This document shows positions 8,823 to 20,800 of a DNA stretch of 64,000 nucleotides, in pieces (the first letter of the stretch is position 1; the number at the start of each line of letters is the position of its first letter). The notes beneath the pieces are model-generated. The model was not told where the DNA came from. It did no database searches and saw only the letters and a program-made list of their open reading frames with translations. The position numbers and the translations under genes are program-made. The stretch is from Sinobacterium norvegicum (GTDB taxonomy: Bacteria; Pseudomonadota; Gammaproteobacteria; Pseudomonadales; Sinobacteriaceae). Location of the stretch: the NCBI RefSeq assembly GCF_923077115.1, contig NZ_CAKLPX010000004.1, positions 124,001 to 188,000 on the forward strand. The letters run 5' to 3'.

Positions 8823-10049
8823 ATGTCTGAATACAGCACGTTTACCTCAGAGTCAGTCTCTGAAGGTCACCCCGATAAATTGGCCGACCAGATCTCAGAT
8901 GCCATTCTAGATTCGATTATCGCCCGCGACCCCTACGCCCGCGTTGCCGTCGAAACTCTGACTAAAACAGGTATGGCCGTGGTTGCCGGTGAACTCACCA
9001 CCAACTGCTATGTCGATTTAGAAGATACTGTCCGCGATGTCATTACCGGCATCGGCTACAATTCCTCCGACGTGGGCTACGACGGCGCCAGCTGTGCCGT
9101 GATCAACGCCATCGGCAAGCAGTCTGTCGACATTGCTCAGGGTGTTGACCGTTCAAAGCCGGAAGATCAAGGTGCCGGTGACCAGGGTTTGATGTTCGGC
9201 TATGCCACCAATGAAACCGACACACTGATGCCGGCGGCTGTTTACTACTCTCACCGCCTCGTCGAGCGTCAGGCCAAGCTGCGTAAAGAAGGCGTGCTGC
9301 CGTGGTTGCGTCCCGATGCAAAATCTCAGGTGACACTGCGCTATGAAGACGGCAAGCCGGTTGCCATCGACGCGGTCGTGCTCTCTACTCAACACGACCC
9401 CAGCATCAGTTTAGAAAACCTGCGCACGGCAATCTTGGACGATATTATCAAGCCTGTACTGCCCGCTGAATTACTGCATGAAGGCACTCAGTACCACATC
9501 AACCCCACCGGTGTATTCATCATCGGTGGTCCTGTTGGCGATTGCGGCCTAACCGGCCGTAAAATCATCGTTGACACCTACGGCGGTGCCGCTCGTCACG
9601 GCGGCGGCGCATTCTCTGGCAAAGACCCCTCAAAGGTTGATCGTTCAGCGGCCTACGCTGGTCGTTACGTCGCCAAGAACGTCGTTGCCGCAGGCCTTGC
9701 CGATCGTTGCGAACTGCAGGTTTCCTACGCCATCGGTGTCGCCGAACCAACATCGATCTCGGTCAACACCTTCGGTACCGGCGTGGTCAGTGATGATGAG
9801 TTGATTATTGCCATCCGCAAGGTTTTCGACCTGCGCCCATACGCGATTACCAAGGTGCTCGATCTGCTGCACCCAATGTATCAGCTAACCGCAGCCTATG
9901 GTCACTTCGGCCGCGAGCCCTTCGAACACACCTATACCTGGGAAGAGCGTGAAAACGGTAAGACTGTTACCAAGTCTGACACTTTTACTGCCTTCACCTG
10001 GGAAAAAACCGACAAAGTCGACGCGCTTAAGGCTGCGTTGGGTAAGTAA
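8823..10049 (+). CDS. metK: S-adenosylmethionine synthetase (methionine adenosyltransferase)
   Basis: Makes SAM from methionine and ATP. The 408-residue protein has the N-terminal [20 protein letters not shown] segment (ATP and Mg binding), the [12 protein letters not shown] hexapeptide-region signature and the [20 protein letters not shown] loop near residue 260. It is somewhat longer than the 384 residues of E. coli MetK, mainly by inserts such as [13 protein letters not shown] and an extended C-terminus. It begins 30 bp after sahR with only a weak ribosome-binding site, so it is probably co-transcribed and controlled from the sahR operator. Confidence 0.97.
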   Translation: MSEYSTFTSESVSEGHPDKLADQISDAILDSIIARDPYARVAVETLTKTGMAVVAGELTTNCYVDLEDTVRDVITGIGYNSSDVGYDGASCAVINAIGKQSVDIAQGVDRSKPEDQGAGDQGLMFGYATNETDTLMPAAVYYSHRLVERQAKLRKEGVLPWLRPDAKSQVTLRYEDGKPVAIDAVVLSTQHDPSISLENLRTAILDDIIKPVLPAELLHEGTQYHINPTGVFIIGGPVGDCGLTGRKIIVDTYGGAARHGGGAFSGKDPSKVDRSAAYAGRYVAKNVVAAGLADRCELQVSYAIGVAEPTSISVNTFGTGVVSDDELIIAIRKVFDLRPYAITKVLDLLHPMYQLTAAYGHFGREPFEHTYTWEERENGKTVTKSDTFTAFTWEKTDKVDALKAALGK

Positions 10050-10113
10050 TTAATTTTTTGCAGCGCTCACCATCCGTGGGTGCCGCCTCTTAAATGTTAA
10101 AGGAACCTCTATC

Positions 10114-11481
10114 ATGAGCACCGACTATAAAGTTGCCGATATCAGCCTCGCTGGCTGGGGCCGTAAAGAAATCGAAATCGCCGAAACTGAAATGCCGGCA
10201 CTGATGGCACTGCGCACCAAATATGCCGCCAGCCAGCCATTGGCCAATGCCAAGATTCTTGGCTGTATCCACATGACGATTCAGACCGCCGTGTTGATCG
10301 AAACCCTGGTTGCCCTTGGCGCCGAAGTTCGCTGGTCTTCATGCAACATCTTCTCTACTCAGGATCAGGCTGCCGCTGCCATCGCCGATGCCGGCGTCGC
10401 TGTCTACGCTTGGAAAGGCCAGACCGAAGAAGAGTCTTCTTGGTGTATCGAGCAGACCATTCTGAAAGACGGCTCGCCTTGGGACGCCAACATGGTTCTC
10501 GATGACGGCGGCGATCTTACCCTGATGTTGCACGACAAGTACCCTGAAGTCCTCAACGACGTACACGGTATTACCGAAGAAACCACCACCGGTGTTCACC
10601 GTCTGCTTGAGATGCTGGAAAACGGCACGCTTAAGGTGCCTGCTATCAACGTTAACGACTCTGTTACCAAATCAAAGAACGACAACAAGTACGGCTGTCG
10701 TCACTCACTGAACGATGCCATTAAGCGCGGCACCGACCACCTGCTGGCCGGCAAGAAAGCACTGGTTGTCGGTTACGGCGATGTCGGCAAGGGTTCTGCT
10801 CAGTCACTGTCTCAGGAAGGCATGATTGTTCGCGTTGCCGAGGTCGATCCCATCTGTGCCATGCAGGCTTGTATGGACGGCTTCGAAGTTTGCTCTCCCT
10901 ATATCGACGGCGTTAACACCGGTACCCTGGAAGGCATTAACAAGACGTTGCTCGGTTCTACCGACCTTATCGTCACCACCACCGGTAACACCAACGTCTG
11001 TGATGCGCAGATGCTGCAATCGTTAAAGAATGGCGCCGTTGTTTGTAACATCGGTCACTTCGATAACGAAATCGACACCGCCTTCATGCGTGCGAACTGG
11101 GAATGGGACGAGGTGAAGCCTCAGGTTCACAAGGTATACCGTGACAAGGCCAGCAACGATCACCTGTTGCTGCTGTCTGAAGGTCGTCTGGTTAACCTAG
11201 GCAACGCCACGGGTCACCCAAGCCGTATCATGGATGGCTCTTTCGCCAACCAGGTCCTGGCTCAGATCCACCTTTGGGATCTTAAGTTCGCCGACCAAGA
11301 CGCTGGCACTCAGGCCGAGATGCTGACCGTTGAAGTACTGCCCAAGAAGCTGGACGAAGAAGTTGCCGCCGATATGGTTGCAGGCTTCGCCGGCGTATTG
11401 ACCAAGCTGACTAAGACCCAGGCCGACTACATCAATGTTGATGTCGATGGTCCGTTCAAGCCAGACAGCTACAAGTACTAA
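10114..11481 (+). CDS. ahcY: S-adenosylhomocysteine hydrolase
   Basis: Hydrolyses SAH to adenosine and homocysteine, closing the SAM cycle and removing the product inhibitor of methyltransferases. The 455-residue protein has the NAD-binding motif [12 protein letters not shown], the substrate segment [19 protein letters not shown] and the C-terminal Lys-Tyr ending (FKPDSYKY) that completes the NAD site of the neighbouring subunit. AAAGGA lies 7 nt before the ATG. The 64-bp gap after metK shows no SAH riboswitch core, so regulation through SahR at the operon head is more likely here. Confidence 0.97.
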   Translation: MSTDYKVADISLAGWGRKEIEIAETEMPALMALRTKYAASQPLANAKILGCIHMTIQTAVLIETLVALGAEVRWSSCNIFSTQDQAAAAIADAGVAVYAWKGQTEEESSWCIEQTILKDGSPWDANMVLDDGGDLTLMLHDKYPEVLNDVHGITEETTTGVHRLLEMLENGTLKVPAINVNDSVTKSKNDNKYGCRHSLNDAIKRGTDHLLAGKKALVVGYGDVGKGSAQSLSQEGMIVRVAEVDPICAMQACMDGFEVCSPYIDGVNTGTLEGINKTLLGSTDLIVTTTGNTNVCDAQMLQSLKNGAVVCNIGHFDNEIDTAFMRANWEWDEVKPQVHKVYRDKASNDHLLLLSEGRLVNLGNATGHPSRIMDGSFANQVLAQIHLWDLKFADQDAGTQAEMLTVEVLPKKLDEEVAADMVAGFAGVLTKLTKTQADYINVDVDGPFKPDSYKY

Positions 11482-11505
11482 TCCAGTATTAGGCTGAAGC
11501 GAAAC

Positions 11506-11530
11506 CTCGGTGCCGTGCTGCGGCACCGAG
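11506..11530 (+). other. Strong hairpin between ahcY and metF without a T-run
   Basis: A perfect 10-bp GC-rich stem (11506-11515 with 11521-11530) and a five-base loop. The following bases are not T-rich, so it is not a normal Rho-independent terminator. It may stabilise the ahcY message or partly separate it from metF. Confidence 0.5.
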
Positions 11531-11627
11531 TCGAATACCTAGATGTTAGATTCACAACGAGTGCTAAACTGCGCCTACAATAATGACCACGCCGTTAGCC
11601 AATTCGACACAAGCGAAGAGCACCACC

Positions 11628-12458
11628 ATGACTAAGCGATTCAGTTTTGAGTTTTTTCCTCCCAAGACACCTGTCGGCATTGAAAAGCTGCGCCTTGTTC
11701 GCGAGCAACTCAATACGCTAAAACCCGATTTTTACTCGGTGACTTACGGTGCCGGTGGCTCTACCCGTGACAATACCATTGGCGTGATCAAAGAAATGCG
11801 TGCCGAGGGCATCGACGTCGCCCCCCACCTTTCTTTTGGTGGTGACAGTGAAGAAGAAATGATCGAACTGCTCGACACCTATCGCGAACTCGATGTTAAG
11901 CGTCTGGTGGCATTGCGTGGCGACATCCCATCCGGCATGGGTATTGCCCGCATGGTTTACGCCAACGAACTGGTTGAGTTCATCCGAAAGCACAGTGGCG
12001 ACCACTTCGAAATTGAAGTGGCGGCCTACCCGGAAATTCACCCCGAGGCGAAAAGCTACCAGAGTGACGTGCAGTTCTTAAAGCAAAAATTCGACTGCGG
12101 CGCCAACAGCGCCATCACTCAGTACTTTTTTAATCCCGATTCCTATTTCCACTTTATGGAAGAGTGCACCAAGGCAGGTATTACTAACCCGGTTTATGCT
12201 GGTGTTATGCCGATTACCAACTTTGCCAACCTGTGTCGTTTCTCGGCCAACTGTGGTGCCGACATCCCGCGCTGGTTAAAACAAAAAATCGAAGGCATGA
12301 GTGATGACAGTGCTGGTATTGCTGAATTTGGCGTCGAATTTATCAGTCGTTTAAGCGAGCAACTATTAGCCGGTGGCGCTCCTGGTATACACTTCTATAC
12401 CATGAACCAGGTCGAGCCGACCCAGGCCATTTGGACCAACCTCGGCATCAACCGCTGA
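11628..12458 (+). CDS. metF: 5,10-methylenetetrahydrofolate reductase
   Basis: FAD enzyme that reduces methylene-THF to methyl-THF, the methyl donor for methionine synthase. The protein begins MTKRFSFEFFPPKTP, in which the Glu of FEFFPP is the conserved active-site residue, and continues with the VTYGAGGST motif, LALRGD-like VALRGDIP and the ITQYFF segment of the TIM barrel. An ATG at 11583 would add 15 residues, but it has no ribosome-binding site, while GAAGAG lies 7 nt before the ATG at 11628. It completes the SAM-cycle set with metK and ahcY. A SahR-like palindrome is not seen directly before it. Confidence 0.95.
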   Translation: MTKRFSFEFFPPKTPVGIEKLRLVREQLNTLKPDFYSVTYGAGGSTRDNTIGVIKEMRAEGIDVAPHLSFGGDSEEEMIELLDTYRELDVKRLVALRGDIPSGMGIARMVYANELVEFIRKHSGDHFEIEVAAYPEIHPEAKSYQSDVQFLKQKFDCGANSAITQYFFNPDSYFHFMEECTKAGITNPVYAGVMPITNFANLCRFSANCGADIPRWLKQKIEGMSDDSAGIAEFGVEFISRLSEQLLAGGAPGIHFYTMNQVEPTQAIWTNLGINR

Positions 12459-12465
12459 CACCATC

Positions 12466-12486
12466 GCCGCCGATAACCTCGGCGGC
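12466..12486 (+). terminator. Weak hairpin after metF
   Basis: A perfect 7-bp GC stem (12466-12472 with 12480-12486) starts 8 bp after the metF stop codon. It is followed only by a short mixed stretch (TCTGTTG), so termination would be inefficient. Confidence 0.35.
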
Positions 12487-12502
12487 TCTGTTGAGTGACT
12501 CT

Positions 12503-13225
12503 ATGCGCATCCCCCGTATTTTCTGCTCCATCGATCTCGCTGACCAACAATCACTGACCCTCGATGCGAGTGCCAGCCATCATTTGGCCAAGGTTTTGCG
12601 TTTTAAAGCCGGCTATCACATCATCGTTTTTAATGGCCGTGGCCAGCAGGTCGATGCGACAATTGTTGCCATCAGCAAACAAGCGGTGACTGTGCAGACC
12701 GATATTGTCAGCCAGCAAGACAACCAAAGCCCGCTGAAAACAGTGTTGGCGATAGCACTGTCCAAGGGCGACCGTTTCGACTGGGTACTGCAAAAGGCCA
12801 CCGAACTCGGCGTCCATGAGATTTACCCACTATTCAGTGAGCGCAGCGAGGTCAAGCTGAGCGGCGAGCGACTGGAGAAAAAACAACAGGCCTGGCAAAA
12901 AATTATTATCTCCGCCTGTGAGCAATGCCAGCGTAATACCCTGCCAATATTGCACCCGGCACAGGCATTAGAGAACTGGGTTCAACAGGCAGATTATGAG
13001 GTTAAGCTGGTTCTGCATCATCGCAGTGATCAGGGCTTGGCGGCGGAGCAACCGACCGAGGTGGCACTGTTAATTGGCCCCGAGGGGGGCTTGAGTGAGG
13101 CTGAGATCCAACTGGCCGAACAACACGGTTTTGCCGCACTGACACTGGGGCCAAGAGTGCTACGAACAGAGACGGCGCCACTGACAGCGCTGAGTATTTT
13201 ACAGTACCGCTGGGGCGACTTCTAA
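12503..13225 (+). CDS. rsmE: 16S rRNA (uracil(1498)-N(3))-methyltransferase
   Basis: SPOUT-class enzyme that methylates U1498 of 16S rRNA using SAM. The 240-residue protein has an N-terminal PUA-like domain (MRIPRIFCSIDL...HHLAKVLRFKAG) and a C-terminal trefoil-knot domain with the signatures LLIGPEGGLSEAEI and LGPRVLRTETAPLTAL. The open frame reaches back into metF, but the conserved N-terminus starts at the ATG at 12503. It follows metF by 44 bp and ends convergent with chpC, 19 bp away. Confidence 0.95.
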   Translation: MRIPRIFCSIDLADQQSLTLDASASHHLAKVLRFKAGYHIIVFNGRGQQVDATIVAISKQAVTVQTDIVSQQDNQSPLKTVLAIALSKGDRFDWVLQKATELGVHEIYPLFSERSEVKLSGERLEKKQQAWQKIIISACEQCQRNTLPILHPAQALENWVQQADYEVKLVLHHRSDQGLAAEQPTEVALLIGPEGGLSEAEIQLAEQHGFAALTLGPRVLRTETAPLTALSILQYRWGDF

Positions 13226-13244
13226 GCCTCTGCTGATAGATACA

Positions 13245-13736
13245 CTAGGCAGTGGCCAGCTTCAACTCGGCTAACAACGTTGCTATCTTATCTTCGATAA
13301 AGTTTAAATCAGGAATAATAGCCGCTTCGTCATTGACGATAACGCGCTGTGCCTCCGCCGGACCACCAATCACCTCGCTGCTGGCAACCACCTGCTCCTC
13401 CGTCAGGCGAAGCAGCTTCGGCGTGCCCTCTGTCAAAACAGCCCAGAACGGAATGTCGCTGTCGGTGCCGTTAACCACTGCGATATGACGCTGATTCTCA
13501 TCGCCAACGAAGGGCTCATCGTTAATCGCCTCGTAGGAAATCACCGGCACGGACAAGTTACGCCATTGCATCTGGCCGACGTACCACGTCGGCACATCGT
13601 CACCGACATCGGTGGCTTGCCGGCTGATGATCTCGGCAACGGTAACGTTGGGCAAGACCAGGTTTTTCCCCTGCACGGGGATCATCAGTATTGCTAATTC
13701 AGACGCCGCCTGCGGGCTTTGTATTGCCTTTTTCAT
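13245..13736 (-). CDS. chpC: ChpC, CheW-like accessory protein of the Pil-Chp system
   Basis: A 163-residue CheW-fold protein (LMIPVQGKNLVLPNVTVAEII, then VGQMQWRNLSVPVISYE, and a C-terminal VIVNDEAAIIPDLNFIEDKI). CheW proteins couple chemoreceptors to histidine kinases in the cytoplasm. It is the last gene of the pilGHIJK-chpABC order, where Pseudomonas has chpC, a second CheW beside PilI. It begins 80 bp after chpB on the same strand. Confidence 0.87.
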   Translation of the reverse strand: MKKAIQSPQAASELAILMIPVQGKNLVLPNVTVAEIISRQATDVGDDVPTWYVGQMQWRNLSVPVISYEAINDEPFVGDENQRHIAVVNGTDSDIPFWAVLTEGTPKLLRLTEEQVVASSEVIGGPAEAQRVIVNDEAAIIPDLNFIEDKIATLLAELKLATA

Positions 13737-13816
13737 ATTTTCTAACCTAATTCTTTTACAACTGCGTTAATAAACTTAACCGCTTTTGATGACTGTAATC
13801 AGTGCCAGATAACCGT

Positions 13817-14797
13817 TTACTGTCGGCTAAACTGCTGCGCAAAGGCTTCGGCCAATTGTGTTGGCGGCGCGACAAAGGCGCTGTTGGTCACCGCCAACGC
13901 CGCCTCCGGCATGGCGCTGTTGGCACAGCTATCAAAACTTTGTATCCAGACCGTGCCACCGGAGCTTTGCATTACCTCACAGCCCTTGGCACCGTCATCA
14001 CCCATACCGCTAAAAATAATACAGCCGCTGGCAGTACCATACAACTCCGCCGTTTGACTGACCAGGCAATCGATCGACGGCGAAAACGGACCCGGCCAAG
14101 GTTCATCGAGAACGATAACCTGTCCCAGTGGCAACAATTTTAATCGCTGCTCGACCGGCATCAAGCCTATCTCCCCGTGCCTGAGGACATCCCCCGAAGC
14201 CAATACCTTGGTAGACATCGTCGTCTTCTTTGACACAGCTTGCTGCAGTGTGTCATTGAATTGAGGGTCGATGTGCTGACCGTAGACAAAAGCAACCGGC
14301 AGATCATCTGGCAGCGCCGCCAAAAATTCACACACTGCCTCAGGGCCACCGAGGGAAGCACCCAGCACCCAAACATTAACCGGCCCATTGGCTTGTTGGC
14401 TGAGTTGCTGCGCCTTATCCAAGATTGGGTTGACCGCGAGCTCTGCGACAGGCTGTTGCTCTAGTTCAGCCGGCAGCGCCTTTTCAATCTGCTTGATCAG
14501 TCGATGCTGACGGGGTGTTGGCCCATCTTCGTCAATCCACTGCTCGGAGCCATCTTCGATTAACACCGGGATATCGCTGTCGGTATGTAATTGGTCTAAA
14601 AGACTGTCATGTTCGCTGTTTTCAGAGAGACACAATAGCCACAGATGAACCTGATCAGCACGGAGATGTTCAGCGCTGATTTGTTCCGGCGACAAGGTAT
14701 AAACAAGGTGATAGCCAGCCTCCTGTAACAGTGCTCGTAACTGATACTGTAACAGGGGCTGTTCGACAATGAGGCCGATTCTTGCGGCTACCGTCAT
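13817..14797 (-). CDS. chpB: ChpB, CheB-type protein-glutamate methylesterase
   Basis: Removes methyl groups from PilJ-type receptors for adaptation. In the 326-residue protein the C-terminal half is a CheB catalytic domain: WVLGASLGGPEA with the nucleophile Ser, YGQHIDPQF with the His, and GMGDDGAKG with the Asp. The N-terminal 120 residues resemble a receiver fold in position and length but lack the acidic pocket and the phosphorylatable Asp of a functional receiver, so regulation by phosphorylation seems unlikely (inference). It starts 6 bp after the chpA stop codon and is probably translated with it. Confidence 0.9.
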   Translation of the reverse strand: MTVAARIGLIVEQPLLQYQLRALLQEAGYHLVYTLSPEQISAEHLRADQVHLWLLCLSENSEHDSLLDQLHTDSDIPVLIEDGSEQWIDEDGPTPRQHRLIKQIEKALPAELEQQPVAELAVNPILDKAQQLSQQANGPVNVWVLGASLGGPEAVCEFLAALPDDLPVAFVYGQHIDPQFNDTLQQAVSKKTTMSTKVLASGDVLRHGEIGLMPVEQRLKLLPLGQVIVLDEPWPGPFSPSIDCLVSQTAELYGTASGCIIFSGMGDDGAKGCEVMQSSGGTVWIQSFDSCANSAMPEAALAVTNSAFVAPPTQLAEAFAQQFSRQ

Positions 14798-14803
14798 CGC
14801 TGA

Positions 14804-17800
14804 TTATTCCGGTAAAGTTACCAGTTCGGCCATGGTTTCAAGCAGCTGGGCTTCTTGATATGGCTTACCGAGGTAACGATCGACACCCAGAGAGAATGCC
14901 CTCTCGCGGTGCTTATCACCGGTACGCGAGGTAATCATAATAATCGGAATGTCTTTCAGGCGGTCGTTATGCTTGATTCGACTGGCTACTTCAAAGCCAT
15001 CCATACGGGGCATTTCGATATCGAGCAACATAATATCGGGCTTGTGATCGATCAACAGACGGATCGCATCGGCACCATCTTTGGCCAACAATACCGACAT
15101 ACCGTTACGCTCGAGGAAGCGCGAGGTAACCTTTCTCACTGTCACCGAGTCATCGACAACCATCACCGTCAGCGCCGAAGCCTCTGCCGCCTTGGCCTGC
15201 TTCTGCTCTTCCAACGCCAACATATCGTAGCCGCGGGAAACATCGGCACGAATCATCGCCATCAAATCAAGGATGACAACAACCGAACCATCACCGAGCA
15301 CGGTGGCACCGGTTAAACCCTGTACCATGGCAAACTGGGCACCCAGGTTTTTAACCACGATTTCACGCGAACCTAATAAGGCGTCAACCTGAATCGCAAC
15401 CGAGTGATCGGCACCGCGTACCAACACCACCGGTAATGGTGCGGTCTGACCCTCGAGGTTGGGTTTGGGTTGAGTGTGTAACAGTGAGCCCATATAACGC
15501 AGGTTATAGGGCTGACCAGCGTATTCAAACAGCGGTGCATCGGGCTGATAATAAGCCTCAAGCTCGAAGGGGCTGACACGTACCACACCCTCGATAGTAT
15601 TCAGCGGGATGGCGTAAATATCGCTGTCAATTCGCACCATCAAGGCACGGTTAACCGACACCGTAAACGGTAGGCGCACGGTAAACTGAGTGCCGCCGCC
15701 AAAGTTGGAGTCAATGTCGACAACACCGCCCAACTGTTTGATCTCAGAGTGCACCACATCCATGCCAACACCACGGCCCGATATCTGCGTTACCTCCTTC
15801 GCGGTCGAGAAGCCAGAGCTTAAAATAAACTGCAGTACTTCTTTATCGCTCAACTCTGCCTCAGGCAACATCAGCTCACGCTCGATGGCCTTGCGTCGGA
15901 TAACATCGAGATCTATACCGGCACCGTCATCGGAGATTTGAATGACAACCTCGCCACCTTCACGAGCCATGGCGATCACGATATTCCCCTCCTCGGCCTT
16001 ACCGGCGGAGAGACGGCGATCGGCAGATTCAATACCGTGGTCAATGGCGTTACGCAGCATATGCTCCAGCGGCGCCACCATTCTTTCAAGTACGATGCGG
16101 TCCATTTCACCCTCGGTATTATCGAGGACGAAGTTCACCTTCTTGCCCAGCTCGCTACTTACCTGGCGAACAATACGACGGAGCCTGGGCACCATCCGGG
16201 AGAACGGTACCATGCGCGAGCGCATCAAACCTTCTTGTAAATCGGTATTTACCCGCGACTGCTGCAACAATAACGTTTCAATATCTCGCGCCTTATCAAA
16301 GATAGTGCCCTTGATATCGGCAATATCCGAGGCTGATTCAATCAACGATCGAGACAGTTGCTGCAAGGCGGTATAGCGGTCCATTTCCAGTGGGTCGAAC
16401 TCTTCCATACCCGAGCTTTCCATTTGCTCCTGGCGGAATAAAATCTGTGCCTCGGTCTCAACATCGAGACGTCGTAGCTGATCTTGTAATCGGTCAATGG
16501 TCGATTCCATCTCATCGATGGCGTAGGAGATATCGGACACTTGCTCCTCAACACGACCACGAGCGATAGTGGTTTCACCGGCAAGGTTAACCAGCTCTTC
16601 AAGTAATTGTGCCGAAACCTTAATCACTTCCTGCGGTGCCTTGGCCTGGGCCATCGATTCCGCCTGCAGGGTATTACCGGCGACGCCACTATTAATATTG
16701 GCGATACCGCTGCGTTTTGCCGGCAGTGGCACCATATTGCTAGGCGTACTGAATGGCACAACGTTATCGGGAGCAGAAGGTTCAACAGTGCCCAAGTCAC
16801 CTTCAACCAGTGTCAGCGGTGTCAGCTCTTGTTCATCCGGCTCGATAATAATCGGGGAACTTTCCGCCTCCGCTTCGGTTGGTTCCAGCGGAGTAATGAG
16901 CTCAGCATCAGCCACTAACACGTCATCTGTCGTCTCGGCTGAGTCAGCCTCAACGACCTCTGGCTGTTCAACTACCGGCTGGCTAGCCGCAGCCATTGGT
17001 TCAGGTGTCGGCGCAGGTGACAGCTGTGGATTCAGTATGTGATCCATTGCCGTCTGCATACGGTCTTGGTAGGACTGAAACTCTGCTAATGCGGTTTCAT
17101 TGACGCCGTTAACACCATCGACCTCGATGACATAGGTTTCAAAATCGTGACTCAAATCACCGAGTTCAGCAATACCGGCTAAGCGTGCACCACCCTTGAG
17201 AGTGTGCAAAAGACGCAGCATCTCTGGCATGGCGACGGTGTTATTGATATCGTCGGCCCACTGCTGCAGCGTTTCATCGATACCCTCCAGTAGATCGCCG
17301 GCTTCTTCGATGAAAATCTCGAGAATCTCGGCATCGACTTCATCATCGTCGTCATCACTGTCATAGGGACTGGAAGCTACTTCGGCTACTTCGGCTACTT
17401 CGGCTACTTCGGCTACTTCGGCTACTTCGGCTACTTCGGCTACTTCGGCTACTTCGGCTACTTCGGCTACTTCGGCTACTTCGGCTACTTCGGCTACTTC
17501 GGCGAAGAAAGCTTGCTCATCGAGGGGCTCAGAGGCAACGGTGAAATCGTCAATTTGATCAATATTCTGGTCATTCAGCGCACTGTCTTCGACTGCATTC
17601 TCACCGGCCAATTCAATAGCATCTGCGAGTTCAAGCAACTCAGATTCATGCTCAAGCTCATCCTCGGCAGCCAACGATTCCGCTTCTGACGTAGCATTAG
17701 CAAAGTCGAGTTCATCCGGTAGATCAATAATAATCTCTGGTGCCACATCGCTTTCGGGCAACAATTCAGGCTCATTCGCTGAGGCCAGTTGTTGCTCACA

Positions 17801-20800
17801 CCACTGTTCAATACTGGCGATTAATTCTTCCTGTGGCGCAATATCCATGCTCGCAGCCACGCAATCCATCATGCTAATAATTGCCGATAGAGCCTGCTCG
17901 CCATGGGCTTTGTAACTGTCTAAATTCGCCTCGCTGGCGACATCACCGGCTTTGACAACAACCTCAGCAAGGGCTGTCATCGGGCTGAATTGTAACTTTT
18001 CGGCAATCGTAATAAAGGGCTGCAGGGATGCCGAGATAACGGCGACGGACTCTATCACCAAGGAGTCTGACATCAGCAGATCCTCTGCATCAGACAAGGA
18101 GTCCATGCCCTCAGTCATTAACAAACTGAGCATCTCGGGGTCGATTACATCTTCTTCGACATTGTTCAGATGAGGGTCGGTCAACAATTGATCGGTTAAC
18201 TCGGCAACATCACTTAGCAACTGTTCGCTGCCGCTCAGCGCCGCAGAGGGTTGTTGCGGCAGCAAATTGAGGCCCTGCTGGACTAAATTAGCCGTTGTCT
18301 GCAGCACGCTCAATACCGATTCGTTGGCTCTGACCCGTGTCGACTGCATACCTTTGATCAATTTCTCAACCGGGCCTACCATCGTTGCTATCGACGAGAC
18401 ATCGGCCATATGGGCGCTGCCTTTAAGCGTATGCAAGGCTCGTTGCAAATCGTTGGTAACAAACCGTGGATCCACACTTTCTAATGCATCGGCAATATAG
18501 CTTTGAATAGTATCGAGGTGCGTGGCCGCTTCCTGGGCAAATATATCGAGTAACAGCACCTGTTCCTCATCGACAGCGTCTGCTGCCAGGGAGGCCTGCG
18601 ACTCAATCTCATCCTCGACTGCCGATACTTCCGCAGTGGTAGTCTCAATATTGCCTGCGGCCACCAGGTTGATATTATTGCTGTTCAAGGTGCTGAGATC
18701 GACCGAGGCACTTGCTTGCTGTAATTCGGTCGCCAGGCTAATTGCCTGCTGAACAACGGCCTTGTTAACATCTTTTCGCTGCTCAAAAGCTGTTACCATT
18801 GGCGGCATCATCGCCGTTACCGTTGTGATTAATTCAATGCGTACTGCATCGAGTTCAATTGACTTTTCTATAACTCGATTAAGCAGAGACTCGATAGACC
18901 AGGCAAGCTCACCGATAGTTTCAGCGCCAACCATTCGACCGCTGCCTTTGAGGGTGTGATAGGCTCGTCGAACCTCGATCAGCCCCTCTTCATCCGGACC
19001 GGCGGTTGACCATGCAGGCAACCATTGGTTGATGGTTTCAAGTACTTCCTCAGCCTCTTCGACAAATATTTCTAAGATCTCAGGATCTATCTCGTCTTCA
19101 TCTTCTTCAATAGATTCACTTTCTGTGGTTGTTGCCGCTGACGCCGCGTCAGAACTCTCTGTTTCGACCAGCAGTGCCTCAACCGCAGCAGGTTGATCAT
19201 CCTGCGCCAAGAGTTCATCCTCAGGGGCTGGCAAGTCATCACCGATAAACTCGTCGATGGCATCGGTGACTCCATTTTCCAACTCTGCCGATAAGCCTTC
19301 ATGTGACTCGATCTCTGACAGTAACTGAGGCTCCGCCGCCGGCACTATGGCCAGCTCTTCTGGGATGACAATCAGGCCATCACTTAACTGATAGCCCAAG
19401 CCCAGTAAGCTCTCTTCTGCAAATTGCAGAATGCTGCTGTTATCGGCGCCATCGAAATCTTCCAGCAGTCGTTCTAGATAATAATCGATACTGGTAATCG
19501 CATCCGCCAGCGCATCAAGCTGCTGAATATCTCTAATATTATTATTTAACAGCGAGGTGTTTACACAGTGCTCACAAGCCTCAACTGCGGCTGCGACTTT
19601 ATCGAACGAGCTGAGGGTAAGCGCACCGGCAGCGGCGGACAAAATAGCGGGGACACTGGCTAAATGATCCGCATTGTATTGGTCGGCGACATATTCAACT
19701 ATCGACTCTTTCACCTGCTCTAGCAGGCTGCATACTTCGCGTACCACGGTCTCAGTGGCTTGATCAAAGTGCAGTTCAGCCTCGGTCTTAGATACTGAGC
19801 AACCATTGCTCTGGATATACTGCCCAAGTGCACTCTCAACAGAGATGACATAGGAAGCCATAGCCTGCAGTAGCTCAACCTCACCGCCGTTGCTGATAAA
19901 ATCAGTGAGAATCGCCAATTGTTCACGCAGGGTTTTCAGCGGCTCGTCAAAGCTCAACAGCTCCATGGTATCGCAAACACGCTTAAGAATAGGCTGCGCT
20001 GGTTTTAAAATTTCGAGATTGTCATCGTTGTTGCGAACAAAAATATCGATAAAATCTTTTACTGCTGCCAGCTCTTCCAACAGCGCATCGATAACCGACT
20101 CCATGGCATCTTGATCGGGCAGGGCAACAAAGTTTTCATAACTCGCAGGCAAAGCTTCATCGAGGCTGCAACTAATACGGAGTTCTTTAATCAATGGCGT
20201 ATCGCCATCGGCGGTGGCGACAAAGTATAAGAAGTGTCGCAATAACTCTTCGTTAACAGCGCTATCCATATAGGACGGCCCTTGTTCAACCAGACCTTTT
20301 AGCTCGCTATCAATCTGCTTTAACAAGGTTTTAACACCGGCACTGGGTGCAATCTTGCGACCAGCAATCCCCTCTATTAGAGCCAGTGACACCAACCACA
20401 GCGGCTCATGTTTTTTCCCTAAAGCAAGCACGCGCAAGCGCTGACAGACCTTGGCCAAATACTGTAGGTTTTTACCCAGCTTCTTATCCCTGACAATACC
20501 AACAAAGGCTATCTGGAACATTTGCCGAAGCTTATCAACCAGCTCGACAAACTCATCCTCGGGTAGCTTCAATGATTTGTTGGCACTTAGCTTGAGACCA
20601 GTTAAGTCGGGATAAAACAGGCTGTATTCGGCCAGGTCATCCTCGCCACGTACTCGGCGCATATCGTTTAATATGGGCAATATTGCACTAGGGGAGTCGC
20701 TGTGGGTAATTTTTAAACGCTGTAAATAAGGGGGCAATTGCAATAAGCCCGCCATTAATGCGACCAGTGCTTCACGTTCACCCGTGGTGGTTTCATCCAC

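Noticed and set aside
10050-10113. Possible SAH riboswitch before ahcY
   Set aside because: The gap is only 64 bp and the conserved riboswitch core and pseudoknot sequences are not present; only a minor hairpin is seen.
17376-17501. Regular short repeats that could suggest a CRISPR array
   Set aside because: The 9-bp units are contiguous with no spacers, and they translate in frame as Glu-Val-Ala within chpA.
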